Part shown: positions 27,808 to 36,611 of the stretch, in pieces | How positions within the stretch are numbered: position 1 is the stretch's first letter | How the letters are laid out: every line of letters starts with the position of its first letter | DNA from: Streptacidiphilus rugosus AM-16 | Lineage (GTDB): Bacteria; Actinomycetota; Actinomycetes; Streptomycetales; Streptomycetaceae | Direction of reading: 5' to 3' | NCBI RefSeq assembly: GCF_000744655.1 | Contig: NZ_JQMJ01000004.1 | Span: 1,550,001 to 1,614,000 of the forward strand | Length of the DNA stretch: 64,000 nt | Translations under genes and position numbers: made by a program | Notes under the pieces: model-generated | The model's input: the letters and a program-made list of their open reading frames with translations, nothing else | What the model was told of the DNA's origin: nothing | The model's database searches: none

Positions 27808-28530
27808 TCACCCTCCGCGGCGGGCCTGCGCGTCCAGGCCGTCCAGCAGCACGTCGAGGCCGAACTCGAAGCGCTCGTCGCCCACGTTCCTGGTCAGCGC
27901 CCCGACCATGGAGACGATCAGCGGATAGCGGTCGACCGGCAGCGAGCCGAAGAACGCCCTGACCCCCTCCAGGTAGGCCTCCGCGTCGGCGGGGTCGTGG
28001 CTGCGGACACCGCCCCGGGTGCTCTCCTCGACCGCGGTCGCCACCACGTACAGGCTCAGCGTGTCCACCGCGTAGGAGGCGAGCCGGTCGGAGAGGCCGC
28101 CGGCGCGGAGCAGGCCGAGCATGGTCTCGGCCGAGTCGAGGGCGCTGGGCGTGGTCGGGATGTTGACGTCCATCGCCGCACGGGCCAGGTCCCGGTGGGC
28201 GACCAGGTTGTCCCTGGCCTGGCGCAGGAAGTCCTTGACCTGCTCGCGCCAGCGGGCCGGGTCGGGCTCGGGGTGGCGCATGTCCGCGTAGACGCGGTCC
28301 AGGACCAGGGTGACCAGCTCGTCCTTGTTGGCGACATGGGCGTAGAGCGAGGCCGCGCCGGTGCCGAGCTCCTGGGCGACGCGGCGCATGTTCAGCGCGT
28401 CCATGCCCTCCGCGTCGATGACCTTGAGCGCCGTCTCCACGATCAGCTCGCGGCTCAGGGTGCGACGGCGTGGCTTGCGGGCGTCCGCGCCGAAGGCGGG
28501 CGGCCAGGTGGGGGAGGGCGCGCTGGTCAT
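27808..28530 (-). CDS. TetR family regulator of the divergent MFS gene
   Basis: A 240-aa repressor. The helix-turn-helix lies at about 25-70 (LSRELIVETALKVIDAEGMDALNMRRVAQELGTGAASLYAHVANKDEL), and the C-terminal domain is of the tetracycline-repressor class. Divergent orientation and palindromes between the genes indicate that it represses the MFS exporter until a drug-like ligand binds. Confidence 0.9.
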   Translation of the reverse strand: MTSAPSPTWPPAFGADARKPRRRTLSRELIVETALKVIDAEGMDALNMRRVAQELGTGAASLYAHVANKDELVTLVLDRVYADMRHPEPDPARWREQVKDFLRQARDNLVAHRDLARAAMDVNIPTTPSALDSAETMLGLLRAGGLSDRLASYAVDTLSLYVVATAVEESTRGGVRSHDPADAEAYLEGVRAFFGSLPVDRYPLIVSMVGALTRNVGDERFEFGLDVLLDGLDAQARRGG

Positions 28531-28550
28531 GGAGCACAGCCTAGTTGACA

Positions 28551-28604
28551 CGAACGGCGTTCGCCGAGTAGAACAGTGTTCGTTATTACGAACGTCGTTC
28601 GTAA
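28551..28604. promoter_or_regulatory. TetR operators in the MFS/TetR intergenic region
   Basis: Two palindromes share the CGAAC half-site: CGAAC-GGC-GTTCG (28551-28563) and the longer TTACGAAC-GTC-GTTCGTAA (28586-28604). A TTGACA -35 box (28545-28550) followed at 18 bp by TAGAAC would drive the MFS gene, placing the first operator inside the promoter spacer. A single extra half-site GTTCGTTA lies between them. Confidence 0.75.
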
Positions 28605-28628
28605 AATTCTCGCACCCCGGGGGAAGCC

Positions 28629-30086
28629 ATGTCCGCCACCACCAGAACTCCGCCCGAGGCCGCTCCGGCCACCGAGGCCGGGCATCCACTGCGCTGGGTC
28701 GCCCTCGGCGTCGTGCTGCTCGCCGAGATCATGGACCTGCTCGACACCACGATCGTCAACGTCGCCGCCCCTGCCATCCGCGGCGCCTTCGGCGGCGGCA
28801 CCGCGCAGATCCAGTGGATCAGCGCCGCCTACACCCTCTCCTTCGCCGTCCTGCTGATCACCGGAGCGCGGCTCGGCGACCTCTTCGGCCGCAAGCGGAT
28901 GTTCGTCCTCGGCTCGCTCGGCTTCACGCTCTGCTCCGCGCTCTGCGCGGGCGCGGTCGACTCCGGCATGCTGATCGGCTCCCGGGCACTGCAGGGCGGC
29001 TTCGCCGCGCTGATGATCCCGCAGGGGCTGGGCATCATCCGCAGCGTCTTCTCCGCCGCGGAGGTCGGTGGCGCGTTCGCCGCTTTCGGTCCGGTGATGG
29101 GTCTCTCCTCGGTGCTCGGACCGACCCTCGGCGGCTTTCTGGTCACCGCGGACGTCCTCGGCACCGGCTGGCGAATGGTCTTCCTGATCAACCTCCCGCT
29201 CGGCCTCGCCGCCGCACTGCTCGGCGCCCGCGTCATCCCCGCCGACCACGGCGTCACCGGCGCCCGCCGCCTGGACCTGCCCGGCGTCGTGCTGCTCAGC
29301 GCCGCCGCCGCGCTGCTGGTCTTCCCGCTGGTTCAGGGCCGCGAGCTGGGCTGGCCGCTGTGGACGGTCCTCTCGATGGTCGCCTCGCTGCCGGTCTTCG
29401 CCCTCTTCGCCGCCCTCCAGCGCCGCCTCGCCGCCGCCGACCGCTCGCCGCTGGTGGAGCCCTCGCTCTTCCGCGGCCGGGGCTTCCCTTCCTCGGTGGT
29501 CGTGGTGGCGGTCTTCTCCGCCGCGATGTCCGGGCTGATGCTGACCTTCACGCTGACGCTCCAGCTCGGCGCGCAGTGGACCCCGCTGCACGCGGGCGCC
29601 ACGCTGATCCCGCTCTCGCTCGGCATCGTGGCCGGCGCGATCGCCAGCGGCGCGGCGCTCGGACCACGCTTCGGCCGCCGGGTGATCCACGCGGGCGTGC
29701 TGGTCATGGCTCTCGGCACGCTGGCGCTCTGGGCGAGCTTCGCGCACTGGGGTCTGCGCGTGAGCAGCTGGGAACTGCTGCCCGCGCTGGTGGTCACCGG
29801 CCTCGGCATGGGGCTGCTGATGGGACCGCTCTTCGACATCGCGCTGGCCGGGGTCACCGACGAGCAGTCAGGCTCCGCCTCCGGCGTCCTCAACGCCCTC
29901 CAGCAGCTCGGCGGCTCCGTCGGTGTGGCGACGCTGGGCACCGCGTTCTTCTCCTGGAGCGCCACCCGCGGCACGGTCACCGCCACCGGCTGGACCCTCG
30001 GCTGCGTCGCCCTCTGCCTGCTCCTCGCGGGCGCGGCGGCCTTCGCGATGCCCCGGATGCCGCGCCAGAGCGCCGGGCACCACTGA
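28629..30086 (+). CDS. MFS drug exporter (DHA2, 14-helix type)
   Basis: A 485-aa major facilitator transporter with about 14 predicted helices. Family motifs are visible: the motif A loop ARLGDLFGRKRMFVLG, the motif C-like ALQGGFAALMIPQGLG region, and LDTTIVNVAAPAI in helix 1, typical of the EmrB/QacA group. It likely exports a toxic or antibiotic compound with proton antiport. Controlled by the divergent TetR gene. Confidence 0.92.
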   Translation: MSATTRTPPEAAPATEAGHPLRWVALGVVLLAEIMDLLDTTIVNVAAPAIRGAFGGGTAQIQWISAAYTLSFAVLLITGARLGDLFGRKRMFVLGSLGFTLCSALCAGAVDSGMLIGSRALQGGFAALMIPQGLGIIRSVFSAAEVGGAFAAFGPVMGLSSVLGPTLGGFLVTADVLGTGWRMVFLINLPLGLAAALLGARVIPADHGVTGARRLDLPGVVLLSAAAALLVFPLVQGRELGWPLWTVLSMVASLPVFALFAALQRRLAAADRSPLVEPSLFRGRGFPSSVVVVAVFSAAMSGLMLTFTLTLQLGAQWTPLHAGATLIPLSLGIVAGAIASGAALGPRFGRRVIHAGVLVMALGTLALWASFAHWGLRVSSWELLPALVVTGLGMGLLMGPLFDIALAGVTDEQSGSASGVLNALQQLGGSVGVATLGTAFFSWSATRGTVTATGWTLGCVALCLLLAGAAAFAMPRMPRQSAGHH

Positions 30087-30147
30087 CGGGGTGATCCGAC
30101 GTCGGACCGGGCGTGCCGCCGCGCACGCCCGGGTACGGAGCACCGGC

Positions 30148-30879
30148 ATGAGCGTCGACCTCAACCGGGCCGAGATCCGCATCAGCGTCGTCATGCTCTC
30201 CCTGACCCTGTCGGCGGGCGCGATCGACGCGATCACCTATCTCGGCCTCGGGCACGCCTTCGCGGCCCTGACGACCGGCAACATGCTGCTGCTCGGCTTC
30301 GGGGTGGCGCAGACCGCCGGCACCCCGATCGCCCGCCCGGCCGAGGCCCTGGCGGCGTTCGCCGCCGGGGTCGCCCTGGCGCACACGCTCATCGCCCGGC
30401 TCGACCGGCGCGGCCGACGCTGGTTCGTCGCGGGGCTCGCCTTCGAGGTGTTCCTGCTGGCCGCGGCGGGCCTCTACGCGGTCGGCGTCGCCGGGTCGGG
30501 ACCGCTCGCCGGTCGCGGACAGGCCGTGACCGTGGTCCTGCTGGCCGCAGCCATGGGCTGGCGCCAGCGGGTCATGCTCGAGGCAGGCATCCCCGACATG
30601 CCGACCACGGTGCTCCAGATGACCCTCGTCAAGGCGGTCACCGACGTCCTGTCAGGCAGCTTCCCCGGTCCCGCCGGCACCCGTCTGGCGAAGGCGCGCA
30701 GGATCGCCACCATCGTCGGCCTCTTCGCCGGCGGCGCGGCCGGCGCCCTCCTCCTTCGCCTCGGCCCCGGCCCTGCGCTGCTCTGCATCGCCGGCTTCGA
30801 AGCCTGCGTCGCCGCCCTCTACGCCCACTCCCCCCGCTACCGCCCGCCCACGCCCGCCGCAGGGGCCACGACGGGCTAG
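30148..30879 (+). CDS. YoaK/DUF1275 family membrane protein
   Basis: A 243-aa membrane protein with six predicted helices. The conserved opening LTLSAGAIDAITYLGLGHAFAALTTGNMLLLG is diagnostic of the YoaK family, whose function is still unknown. The ATG at 30148 has GGAG 8 nt upstream. It lies 61 bp after the MFS gene and may be in the same transcript. Confidence 0.85.
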   Translation: MSVDLNRAEIRISVVMLSLTLSAGAIDAITYLGLGHAFAALTTGNMLLLGFGVAQTAGTPIARPAEALAAFAAGVALAHTLIARLDRRGRRWFVAGLAFEVFLLAAAGLYAVGVAGSGPLAGRGQAVTVVLLAAAMGWRQRVMLEAGIPDMPTTVLQMTLVKAVTDVLSGSFPGPAGTRLAKARRIATIVGLFAGGAAGALLLRLGPGPALLCIAGFEACVAALYAHSPRYRPPTPAAGATTG

Positions 30880-31041
30880 GGGAACGTCGCCAAACCCCGC
30901 CGGGTCCCCGGCCACGTGACTCGGCCTCGACTCGGCCTTCGGCCAGGAGGCGCCCCTTCCCTGCGTGGTCGGGTCATCCGCCTGGCGTCTTCGTCGCGCC
31001 CGGACCCGACGGCCGACCCGACGCGGGACCGCGGAATGGCC

Positions 31042-31635
31042 CTACGGCCGCTCGGGCCAGTCGGGCGGGGGCAGGAGGCGGCCGTTCTGGACGGTGAAGC
31101 CGAGGTCGCGCAGGTACGGGCGGGCCTGTTCCAGGAGCGAGAGGACGCGCAAGCTGGTGCGGAAGCAGAGCGCGGCCAGCGGCAGCTCCACCAGGAGGGC
31201 CATCAGCAGCGCCGCCGCCAGCTCGCCGCCCGTGGACGAGAGCATGACGTCGAACCAGGCGTCGGTGACCAGCAGCGCGCCGGCCACCGCCGTCACCAGG
31301 GCGCTGCGCGGCGAGAGCCGCAGGATGCGGACCGCGCAGCCGGTGAAGACGACGATCAGTATCGCGTCGAAGCCGCCCCAGGCCACGTCCCAGTGGGCCG
31401 CGCGCTCCCGGCCGGGGAGCGTCAGGAACAGGAAGACGGTCCACGGCACCAGCACCAGCGCCGAGCAGAAGTAGATCAGCGCCAGCCGCGGGCGCACCAC
31501 CCGCTCGCTGTGTTCGCGACCCTCCAGCGCGCTCGCCAGGAACGCGGGCGGCCGGAGGAACCGGGGCAGCCGGCTCTCCCAGCGTTCCCAGTCCCCCTCC
31601 TGACGCTCCGACCCGAACTCCCGCTCAGGGGACAT
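31042..31635 (-). CDS. Four-helix membrane protein
   Basis: 197 aa, not recognised. An acidic, Trp-containing N-terminus (about 1-45) precedes four hydrophobic helices between residues 50 and 165. The start overlaps the end of the methyltransferase-Nudix gene by 11 bp, so translation is probably coupled and the two proteins may work together. Confidence 0.7.
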   Translation of the reverse strand: MSPEREFGSERQEGDWERWESRLPRFLRPPAFLASALEGREHSERVVRPRLALIYFCSALVLVPWTVFLFLTLPGRERAAHWDVAWGGFDAILIVVFTGCAVRILRLSPRSALVTAVAGALLVTDAWFDVMLSSTGGELAAALLMALLVELPLAALCFRTSLRVLSLLEQARPYLRDLGFTVQNGRLLPPPDWPERP

Positions 31636-32968
31636 CGTCCGGCTCCCGGTCGTTCGGCACATAGCCGAGGTCGATCGGCGCGGCCGGGGGTCCGTCACGG
31701 CGCAGGTCGGCCAGGAGCTCGACCAGCTGCGGCGGCCAGAGCACCTCGGGGACCTCGGCGAGCTCCTCGGGGGTGAACCAGCGGCAGCCGAGGATCCCGT
31801 CGGCGGCGAAGGAGTCCGTCAGATCCCCGACCGGGTCCCGGCGCGGCGCGGAGGCCAGGAAGATCACCTCGTGCTGGCGGACCAGGCCGGTGTCGCCGCG
31901 GTGGTAGTCGTGTTCCCACCGCCACAGCGCCGGTCCGGTGACCACGTCGGTCCACCCGGTCTCCTCGACCGTCTCGCGCACCGCCCCCGCGAGCGGATCC
32001 TCGCCCTCGTCGAGGCCGCCACCGGGCAGCACCCAGTGCGGTCCGACCTCGGCGTCGTGGTGCCGCTGGAGGAAGACCGCCCCCTCGGGGTCGAGCACCA
32101 GCAGGCGCGCGGCCGGGCGGCGCGGGCGCTCGCCGGGCAGCGGCCGCTCGGCGAGCAGGAAGCCGCCCCCGTGGGCGAGGCGCTCCTCCCCGTAGCGGGC
32201 GGCGAGTTCGGACCGGTCGATCTCGTGGACCACCCAGCCGTGCCGACGCAGCCACTGCGCCGAATCCTCCCCCAGGCCGCCGCGCCACAGGCTGGTCGCG
32301 GCCGACATGTCCGGGTCGGCCACGGCCTGCCGCAGGACCCCTCGAGTGCTGCTGCCATGGACGAGGGAGAGCCGGCTGCCGGGTGCGGACGCTGCGCCGA
32401 GCCGCCGCAGCAGCGCGCCGGCCTCCTTGGCGTCGAGATAGATGAGCAGTCCCTCGACCAGCCAGGCCGTGGGCAGCTCGGGGTCGAAGCCGGCCCCGGT
32501 CAGGGCGCCGACCCAGTCCTCCCGCAGATCCGCCGTCAGCACCCGCCGCTCGACGCGCGGCTGCGCGCCCTCCGCGGCCAGGACCCGCTCCTTGAAGGCG
32601 ACCATGTCCGGCAGGTCGAGCTCGAAGAGCCGTACGCCTTCAGGCCAGTCGAGCCGGAAGGCGCGCGCGTCCAGGCCGGCCGCGAGCAGGACGACCTGCC
32701 GGCACCCGCCCTCCCCCACCGCGCCGCGCAGGTAGTCGTCGAAGTAGGCGGTGCGCAGCACCAGGTGCGCCGCCATCGCCGTCCACGCGGGGCGCGGCTC
32801 GCGGGGTCCTGGCGGCCGCGCCGGAGCGGCCGCGGCGGCGGCTCGCAGGAAGGCGGCGGCGTAGGGGTCGTCGAAGAGGCGGTCCTCGCGAGCGCTCTCG
32901 GCGGCTCGGGCCAGGGCGACGCCGAGCGCCGTCCGGCCCACCCCGTCGGGCAGATGATCGTCAGTCAC
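31625..32968 (-). CDS. SAM-dependent methyltransferase-Nudix hydrolase fusion
   Basis: A 447-aa two-domain protein. The first part (about 1-270) matches the class I methyltransferases of the leucine carboxyl methyltransferase type found in actinobacteria (ALGVALARAAES, DDPYAAAFL, VVLLAAGLDARAFRLDWP, WLVEGLLIYL). The second part (about 285-430) is a Nudix hydrolase with a canonical box GX5EX7REXXEEXGW starting near residue 316 (GGLDEGEDPLAGAVRE). The junction reads smoothly with no frameshift. A fusion of a methyl-transfer and a pyrophosphate-cleaving domain suggests a nucleotide-linked substrate, but none is known to me. Confidence 0.85.
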   Translation of the reverse strand: MTDDHLPDGVGRTALGVALARAAESAREDRLFDDPYAAAFLRAAAAAAPARPPGPREPRPAWTAMAAHLVLRTAYFDDYLRGAVGEGGCRQVVLLAAGLDARAFRLDWPEGVRLFELDLPDMVAFKERVLAAEGAQPRVERRVLTADLREDWVGALTGAGFDPELPTAWLVEGLLIYLDAKEAGALLRRLGAASAPGSRLSLVHGSSTRGVLRQAVADPDMSAATSLWRGGLGEDSAQWLRRHGWVVHEIDRSELAARYGEERLAHGGGFLLAERPLPGERPRRPAARLLVLDPEGAVFLQRHHDAEVGPHWVLPGGGLDEGEDPLAGAVRETVEETGWTDVVTGPALWRWEHDYHRGDTGLVRQHEVIFLASAPRRDPVGDLTDSFAADGILGCRWFTPEELAEVPEVLWPPQLVELLADLRRDGPPAAPIDLGYVPNDREPDDVP

Positions 32969-33289
32969 CCGGCCAATCTAGGCGGCGTGTCGCGCGCGGC
33001 GGAACCAGGTTTCCGGACCAGCCGGACGGAGGCCGCCGACCGGCGTGGGGCGAATGGGTGAACCAGATCTTCCGCCTTTGTTGTTCATGCAGGTCATTCC
33101 GTATTTCTGGCACAGGAAATCGATTTTCATAACGTCTCTTCGGATACTCCGGAAGGCCCAGGAATTGCCCCTCAAACGCGGCGTGACAAGAATCACAAAG
33201 GCCCGGCGGAACGTGAAGATCCCATAAAAACGTGCCAATACTGTCCGCCGAACGAACAAGTCCTCGCCACCCTGGCGGGGCGGTCCGGC
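32969..33289. other. AT-richer intergenic region with the NlpC/P60 promoter
   Basis: About 320 bp between the divergent methyltransferase-Nudix gene and the riboswitch. From about 33060 to 33260 the base composition drops well below the genome average, as is common for long promoter regions. I see GTGA-CAAGAA-TCAC as a short inverted repeat near 33182-33195 but no confident -35/-10 pair. A 60-codon frame here (33045-33227) lacks a ribosome site and looks random. Confidence 0.5.
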
Positions 33290-33485
33290 CGGACGCCTAG
33301 TCTCGCCACCGGTCGGACGCCAGGTGCTCACACACACCTGACAGGCGAGAACGGGAGACCCAGGCAGTACGGAGCGGTGGCGGCAAGCGCCGCTCCTTGG
33401 GGTGAAGCCGAATGCACGAATGGTGCGGCCGGCCGGGCAGCTTCTGGAGCCCGAACCCGACAGGGACGACTTTCGTAGGCGGTTC
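33290..33485 (+). ncRNA. c-di-AMP riboswitch (ydaO/yuaA type)
   Basis: A cis-acting RNA that senses the second messenger cyclic di-AMP and usually turns off expression when the ligand is high. The closing helix P1 pairs CGCCTA (33294-33299) with TAGGCG (33476-33481). Conserved family blocks are GGGAGACCCAGG (33353-33364), GGGGTGAAGCC (33399-33409) and AGCCCGAACCCGACAG (33448-33463). A CAGGTG/CACCTG hairpin (33331-33350) sits where the class has a variable stem. The next gene is a cell-wall hydrolase, the classical Streptomyces target of this class. Confidence 0.9.
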
Positions 33486-33500
33486 CGGAAGGGCTCCCGC

Positions 33501-33983
33501 ATGTCTGCGTCCCATGATTCTGCGCGCACCCATGCCCACCGGCTGAAGGCCGGGATCACCACCGTCGCCGCCACCGGCGTCCTCCTCGGCGGAACGGCGT
33601 TGGCCGCACCCACGGCCCACGCCGCCGCCCTGACGATAGGGCAGAAGGCCCTCGGCATCGCCCAGTCGAAGCACGGCGACCCGTACCGCTGGGGCGGGAC
33701 CGGCCCCAACTCGTTCGACTGCTCGGGCCTGACGTACTACGCCTTCCGCCACGCCGGCCGGAAGCTCCCCAGGACCGCGCAGGCGCAGTACAACCACGTC
33801 CAGCACATCTCGTTCAGGCAACTGCGCCCGGGCGACCTGGTGTTCTTCCACTCCGGCTCGAACGTCTACCACGTGGGCATCTACGCCGGGCACTGGGAGA
33901 TCTGGCACTCCCCGCACACGGGCAGCTACGTGAAGCTGGAGCGCATCTGGACCAACTCGGTCTGGTTCGGCCGCGTCAACTGA
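33501..33983 (+). CDS. Secreted NlpC/P60 cell-wall endopeptidase
   Basis: A 160-aa exported hydrolase cutting peptide crosslinks of peptidoglycan. A signal peptide covers residues 1 to about 42 (RLKAGITTVAATGVLLGGTALA, cleavage after AHA). The NlpC/P60 domain follows with catalytic Cys74 in FDCSG, His124 in YHVGIYAG and third residue His136. GGAAGGG lies 7 nt before the ATG. The upstream c-di-AMP riboswitch links wall turnover to the messenger's level, consistent with a role in spore germination or growth. Confidence 0.93.
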   Translation: MSASHDSARTHAHRLKAGITTVAATGVLLGGTALAAPTAHAAALTIGQKALGIAQSKHGDPYRWGGTGPNSFDCSGLTYYAFRHAGRKLPRTAQAQYNHVQHISFRQLRPGDLVFFHSGSNVYHVGIYAGHWEIWHSPHTGSYVKLERIWTNSVWFGRVN

Positions 33984-34974
33984 CCGACGCCGCGCGGCGG
34001 GCCTCGTCGAGGATCTCCATCACCTCGACCGAGGCCTGCCACGGCATCAGCGGACTCTCGGTCAGGCCCTCGCGCAGGCAGCGCATCACCTCTTCGGCCT
34101 CGTGCACGAAACCCCTGCCGGTGTAGGGCACATCGAACCGCTCGCCGACGGCGTCCTCCTCGCCGCGGAACAGCGTGAAGTGGTCCGGCCGGAAGAAGAC
34201 CGGCGGCAGCTCGATCCGGCCGAGCTCGCCCACGATCGACGCCCGGCAGGGCGTCCCGGCCACGATCCCGCAGCTGAGCGCGGCGAGCGCCCCGTCGTCG
34301 AGGCCCCCGTCATAGCCGAGCAGCAGCCCGGTGTTGGCGTCGACGCCCTCGGGTGTGCGCGTGGACCAGGCCCGCACCTGGTCCGGCGCGCCGAGCAGCA
34401 GGTGCGCGAGGCTGACCGGATAGACCCCGAGGTCCAGCAGCGCGCCGCCGCCGAGCGCGGGGTCCCGCAGCCGGTGACCGGGATCGAAGGGGCCGGCGAT
34501 GCCGAAATCGGCCTGCACGGTACGGAGTCGGCCGAGCGCGCCGTCGGCGACCAGCGAAACGACCTTCCTGATGGCCGGATTGCAGCGCATCCACATGGCT
34601 TCCATCAGGAACACCCCGCGCTTGCGCGCGAGTTCCACCAGGGCGCGGGCCTCGGCGGCGTTCATGGTCACCGGCTTCTCGCAGAGCACGGCCCGACCGG
34701 CGTCCAGACAGAGCGATGCGGCGTCATGATGCGCGCTGTGCGGCGTGGCGACGTAGACGACGTCGATCCGCTCGTCCCTGGCCATCGCCTCCCAGCTCCC
34801 GTACGCGTGCGGAATCCCGTGCCGCGCGGCGAAGGCGTCCGCGGAGCTCTGACTCCGCGAGGCGACGGCGAACACCTCCGCGCCGGGAACGAGCGCGAGA
34901 TCCTCGGTGAAGTCGCCGGCGATGGCCCCCGTGGCCAGGATGCCCCACCGTATGGGGCGCATGTTCGCAGTCAT
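33976..34974 (-). CDS. Gfo/Idh/MocA family oxidoreductase (second copy)
   Basis: A 332-aa NAD(P)-dependent dehydrogenase. RWGILATGAIAGDF opens the Rossmann domain, the family Lys is in AVLCEKPVTMNAAEAR, and GGGALLDLGVYPVSLAHLLLG marks the C-terminal domain. It is about 30% shorter in homology to the copy at 17360-18370 than a recent duplicate would be, so they are ancient paralogues. Its 3' end overlaps the NlpC gene by 8 bp in convergent orientation. Substrate unknown. Confidence 0.85.
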   Translation of the reverse strand: MTANMRPIRWGILATGAIAGDFTEDLALVPGAEVFAVASRSQSSADAFAARHGIPHAYGSWEAMARDERIDVVYVATPHSAHHDAASLCLDAGRAVLCEKPVTMNAAEARALVELARKRGVFLMEAMWMRCNPAIRKVVSLVADGALGRLRTVQADFGIAGPFDPGHRLRDPALGGGALLDLGVYPVSLAHLLLGAPDQVRAWSTRTPEGVDANTGLLLGYDGGLDDGALAALSCGIVAGTPCRASIVGELGRIELPPVFFRPDHFTLFRGEEDAVGERFDVPYTGRGFVHEAEEVMRCLREGLTESPLMPWQASVEVMEILDEARRAASVS

Positions 34975-34984
34975 GCGCCCCATC

Positions 34985-35270
34985 CCATCACGCCTACCTG
35001 TGCACGTTGCCCTCCCCCGGAGGCGCGAGGAACCGGGCGCCTCCGGCACGCGGGCGGGGCCCTGTCCGCAGGGGTTTCAGTTGCCCCCGGGGGCGCGAGG
35101 AACTGCGCGCTCCGGCGCTCCCGCGCGAACCCTCCCCGCAAGGGTGAGTTGCACGACCTCCGGGGGCGCGAGGAACTGCGCGAGAAGCCACCCCGGGCGG
35201 ACAGGCCTGCTCGTTCGGCGGCCGTCACCCAGGGTGGCTTGTCACGCTCCCAGTTGATCAAGCAGCGCCC
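34985..35270. repeat. Dispersed intergenic repeat, site 3 (three units)
   Basis: Three direct units of the same family as sites 1 and 2. Each has a GTTGC lead followed by GGGGGCGCGAGGAACTGCGCG or a close variant (units near 34998, 35080 and 35148). The last unit ends with an imperfect inverted tail GGTGGCTTGTCACGC. No gene is present; the gap of 318 bp separates two minus-strand genes. Confidence 0.75.
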
Positions 35271-35292
35271 CGGGCGCCGAGGCGTTGGCCGG

Positions 35293-36456
35293 CTACCGCC
35301 GCGCGCCCGCCGGGGCGGTCGCGGTGAGGACGGAGACCGCCCAGGCGATCTGGCTGTCGGTCAGGTCGGCGCGAGCCGTGAGGCGGAGGCGGGAGTCGCG
35401 GTCGGGGACGGACGGGGGGCGGAAACAGCCGACGCCGAGGCCGCGGGCGCGGGCGTCGAGGGACCAGGCGAGCGCGGCCTCGGGCGAGGGGGCGCGGACG
35501 GAGACGACCGCCGCGTCGGGGTCGCTCGCGCGCAGGCCCTCGGCCTGCAGCGCGTCGGCGAGCGAGCGGGCGACCTCGCGGGCGCGGTCCGCGCGGGCCG
35601 GGTCGGCGCGGAGCACGCGCAGCGCGCCCAGCGCGGCGCCCACCGCCGACGGGGCCAGGCCGGTGTCGAAGATGAAGGTCCTGGCCGCCTGGACCAGGTG
35701 GTCGATCACCCGGCGCGGGCCGAGCACCGCGCCGCCCTGCGAGGCCAGCGACTTCGACAGGGTCACCGTCGTGACGACGTCCGGCGCGCCGGCCAGGCCG
35801 GCCGCCGCCGTCGCGCCCGCGCCGCCGGGGCCGAGCACGCCGAGGCCGTGGGCGTCGTCCACGACCAGCGCCGCGCCGTGGTCCCGGCAGACGCGGGCCA
35901 GTTCGGCCAGCGGCGCCGCGTCGCCGTCGACGGAGAAGACCGCGTCGCTGACGGCGACGGCCCGTTCCTCGTCGCGTGCGGCGAGTTCGGCGCGGAACGC
36001 GCCGGGGTCCTTGTGCGTGGCGCGGGCGATCCTGGCGCGGGAGAGGCGGCAGCCGTCGATCAGCGAGGCGTGGTTGAGCGCGTCGGAGACGATGAGCGCG
36101 CCGGGACCGGTCAGCGCGGTGAGCGCGGCCAGGTTGGCCGTGTAGCCGGAGGAGAAGACGAGCGCCGCCTCGGCCCCGCAGAAGTCCGCGAGCTCGGCCT
36201 CCAGCTCGCCGTGCAGCTCGGTCGTGCCGGTGACCAGTCGCGAGCCGGTGGACCCGCCGCCCCAGCGGAGCGCGGCGTCCGCGGCGGCGCCGGTGACTCG
36301 CGGGTCGTGGGTGAGGCCGAGGTAGTCGTTGCTCGCGAGGTCGAGCAGGTCGCTGTCGGCGCTGCGGTGGCGCAGCGTCCGCTCGAGACCGGCCCTGCGC
36401 CGGGTCTCGGCGGCGGTGTCGATCCAGGCGAAGGGGTCCGCGGTGGCGATCGTCAT
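35293..36456 (-). CDS. bioF: 8-amino-7-oxononanoate synthase
   Basis: A 387-aa PLP enzyme condensing pimeloyl-ACP/CoA with alanine in the first committed ring-forming branch of biotin synthesis. Motifs include LASNDYLGLTHDP, GGGSTGSRLVTGTTELH, VVDDAHGLGVLG and the Schiff-base Lys in TLSKSLASQGG near residue 233. The ATG at 36456 was chosen over an upstream one at 36492 because homology starts with the PFAWID segment. It is 2.3 kb from bioBAD and on the opposite strand. Confidence 0.93.
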   Translation of the reverse strand: MTIATADPFAWIDTAAETRRRAGLERTLRHRSADSDLLDLASNDYLGLTHDPRVTGAAADAALRWGGGSTGSRLVTGTTELHGELEAELADFCGAEAALVFSSGYTANLAALTALTGPGALIVSDALNHASLIDGCRLSRARIARATHKDPGAFRAELAARDEERAVAVSDAVFSVDGDAAPLAELARVCRDHGAALVVDDAHGLGVLGPGGAGATAAAGLAGAPDVVTTVTLSKSLASQGGAVLGPRRVIDHLVQAARTFIFDTGLAPSAVGAALGALRVLRADPARADRAREVARSLADALQAEGLRASDPDAAVVSVRAPSPEAALAWSLDARARGLGVGCFRPPSVPDRDSRLRLTARADLTDSQIAWAVSVLTATAPAGARR

Positions 36457-36569
36457 GGGCCGACCCTGCCAGGTCGTCGGCGTCCCGGACAACTCGCCCG
36501 GCCTGCGACGTCGATCACCCGAGGGAACGTCGACGGGCTCTCGACCGGACCATCGGCGCCGCCCGTGCT

Positions 36570-36595
36570 TTAATAAATGAACGTCCGTTTATTAA
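36570..36595. promoter_or_regulatory. Putative TetR-type operator before the SDR gene
   Basis: TTAATAAA (36570-36577) and TTTATTAA (36588-36595) form perfect 8-bp arms around a largely symmetrical GAACGTCCG centre. The site is 17 bp before the SDR start, in an otherwise GC-rich region. No regulator gene is adjacent, so a trans-acting repressor encoded elsewhere is inferred. Confidence 0.55.
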
Positions 36596-36611
36596 TGCCG
36601 AAGGAGCGCCC

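Noticed and set aside
33045..33227. A 60-codon frame in the AT-richer region before the riboswitch
   Set aside because: No ribosome site, no homology, and an AT-rich base composition unlike genes nearby. It lies in the promoter region of the NlpC gene.
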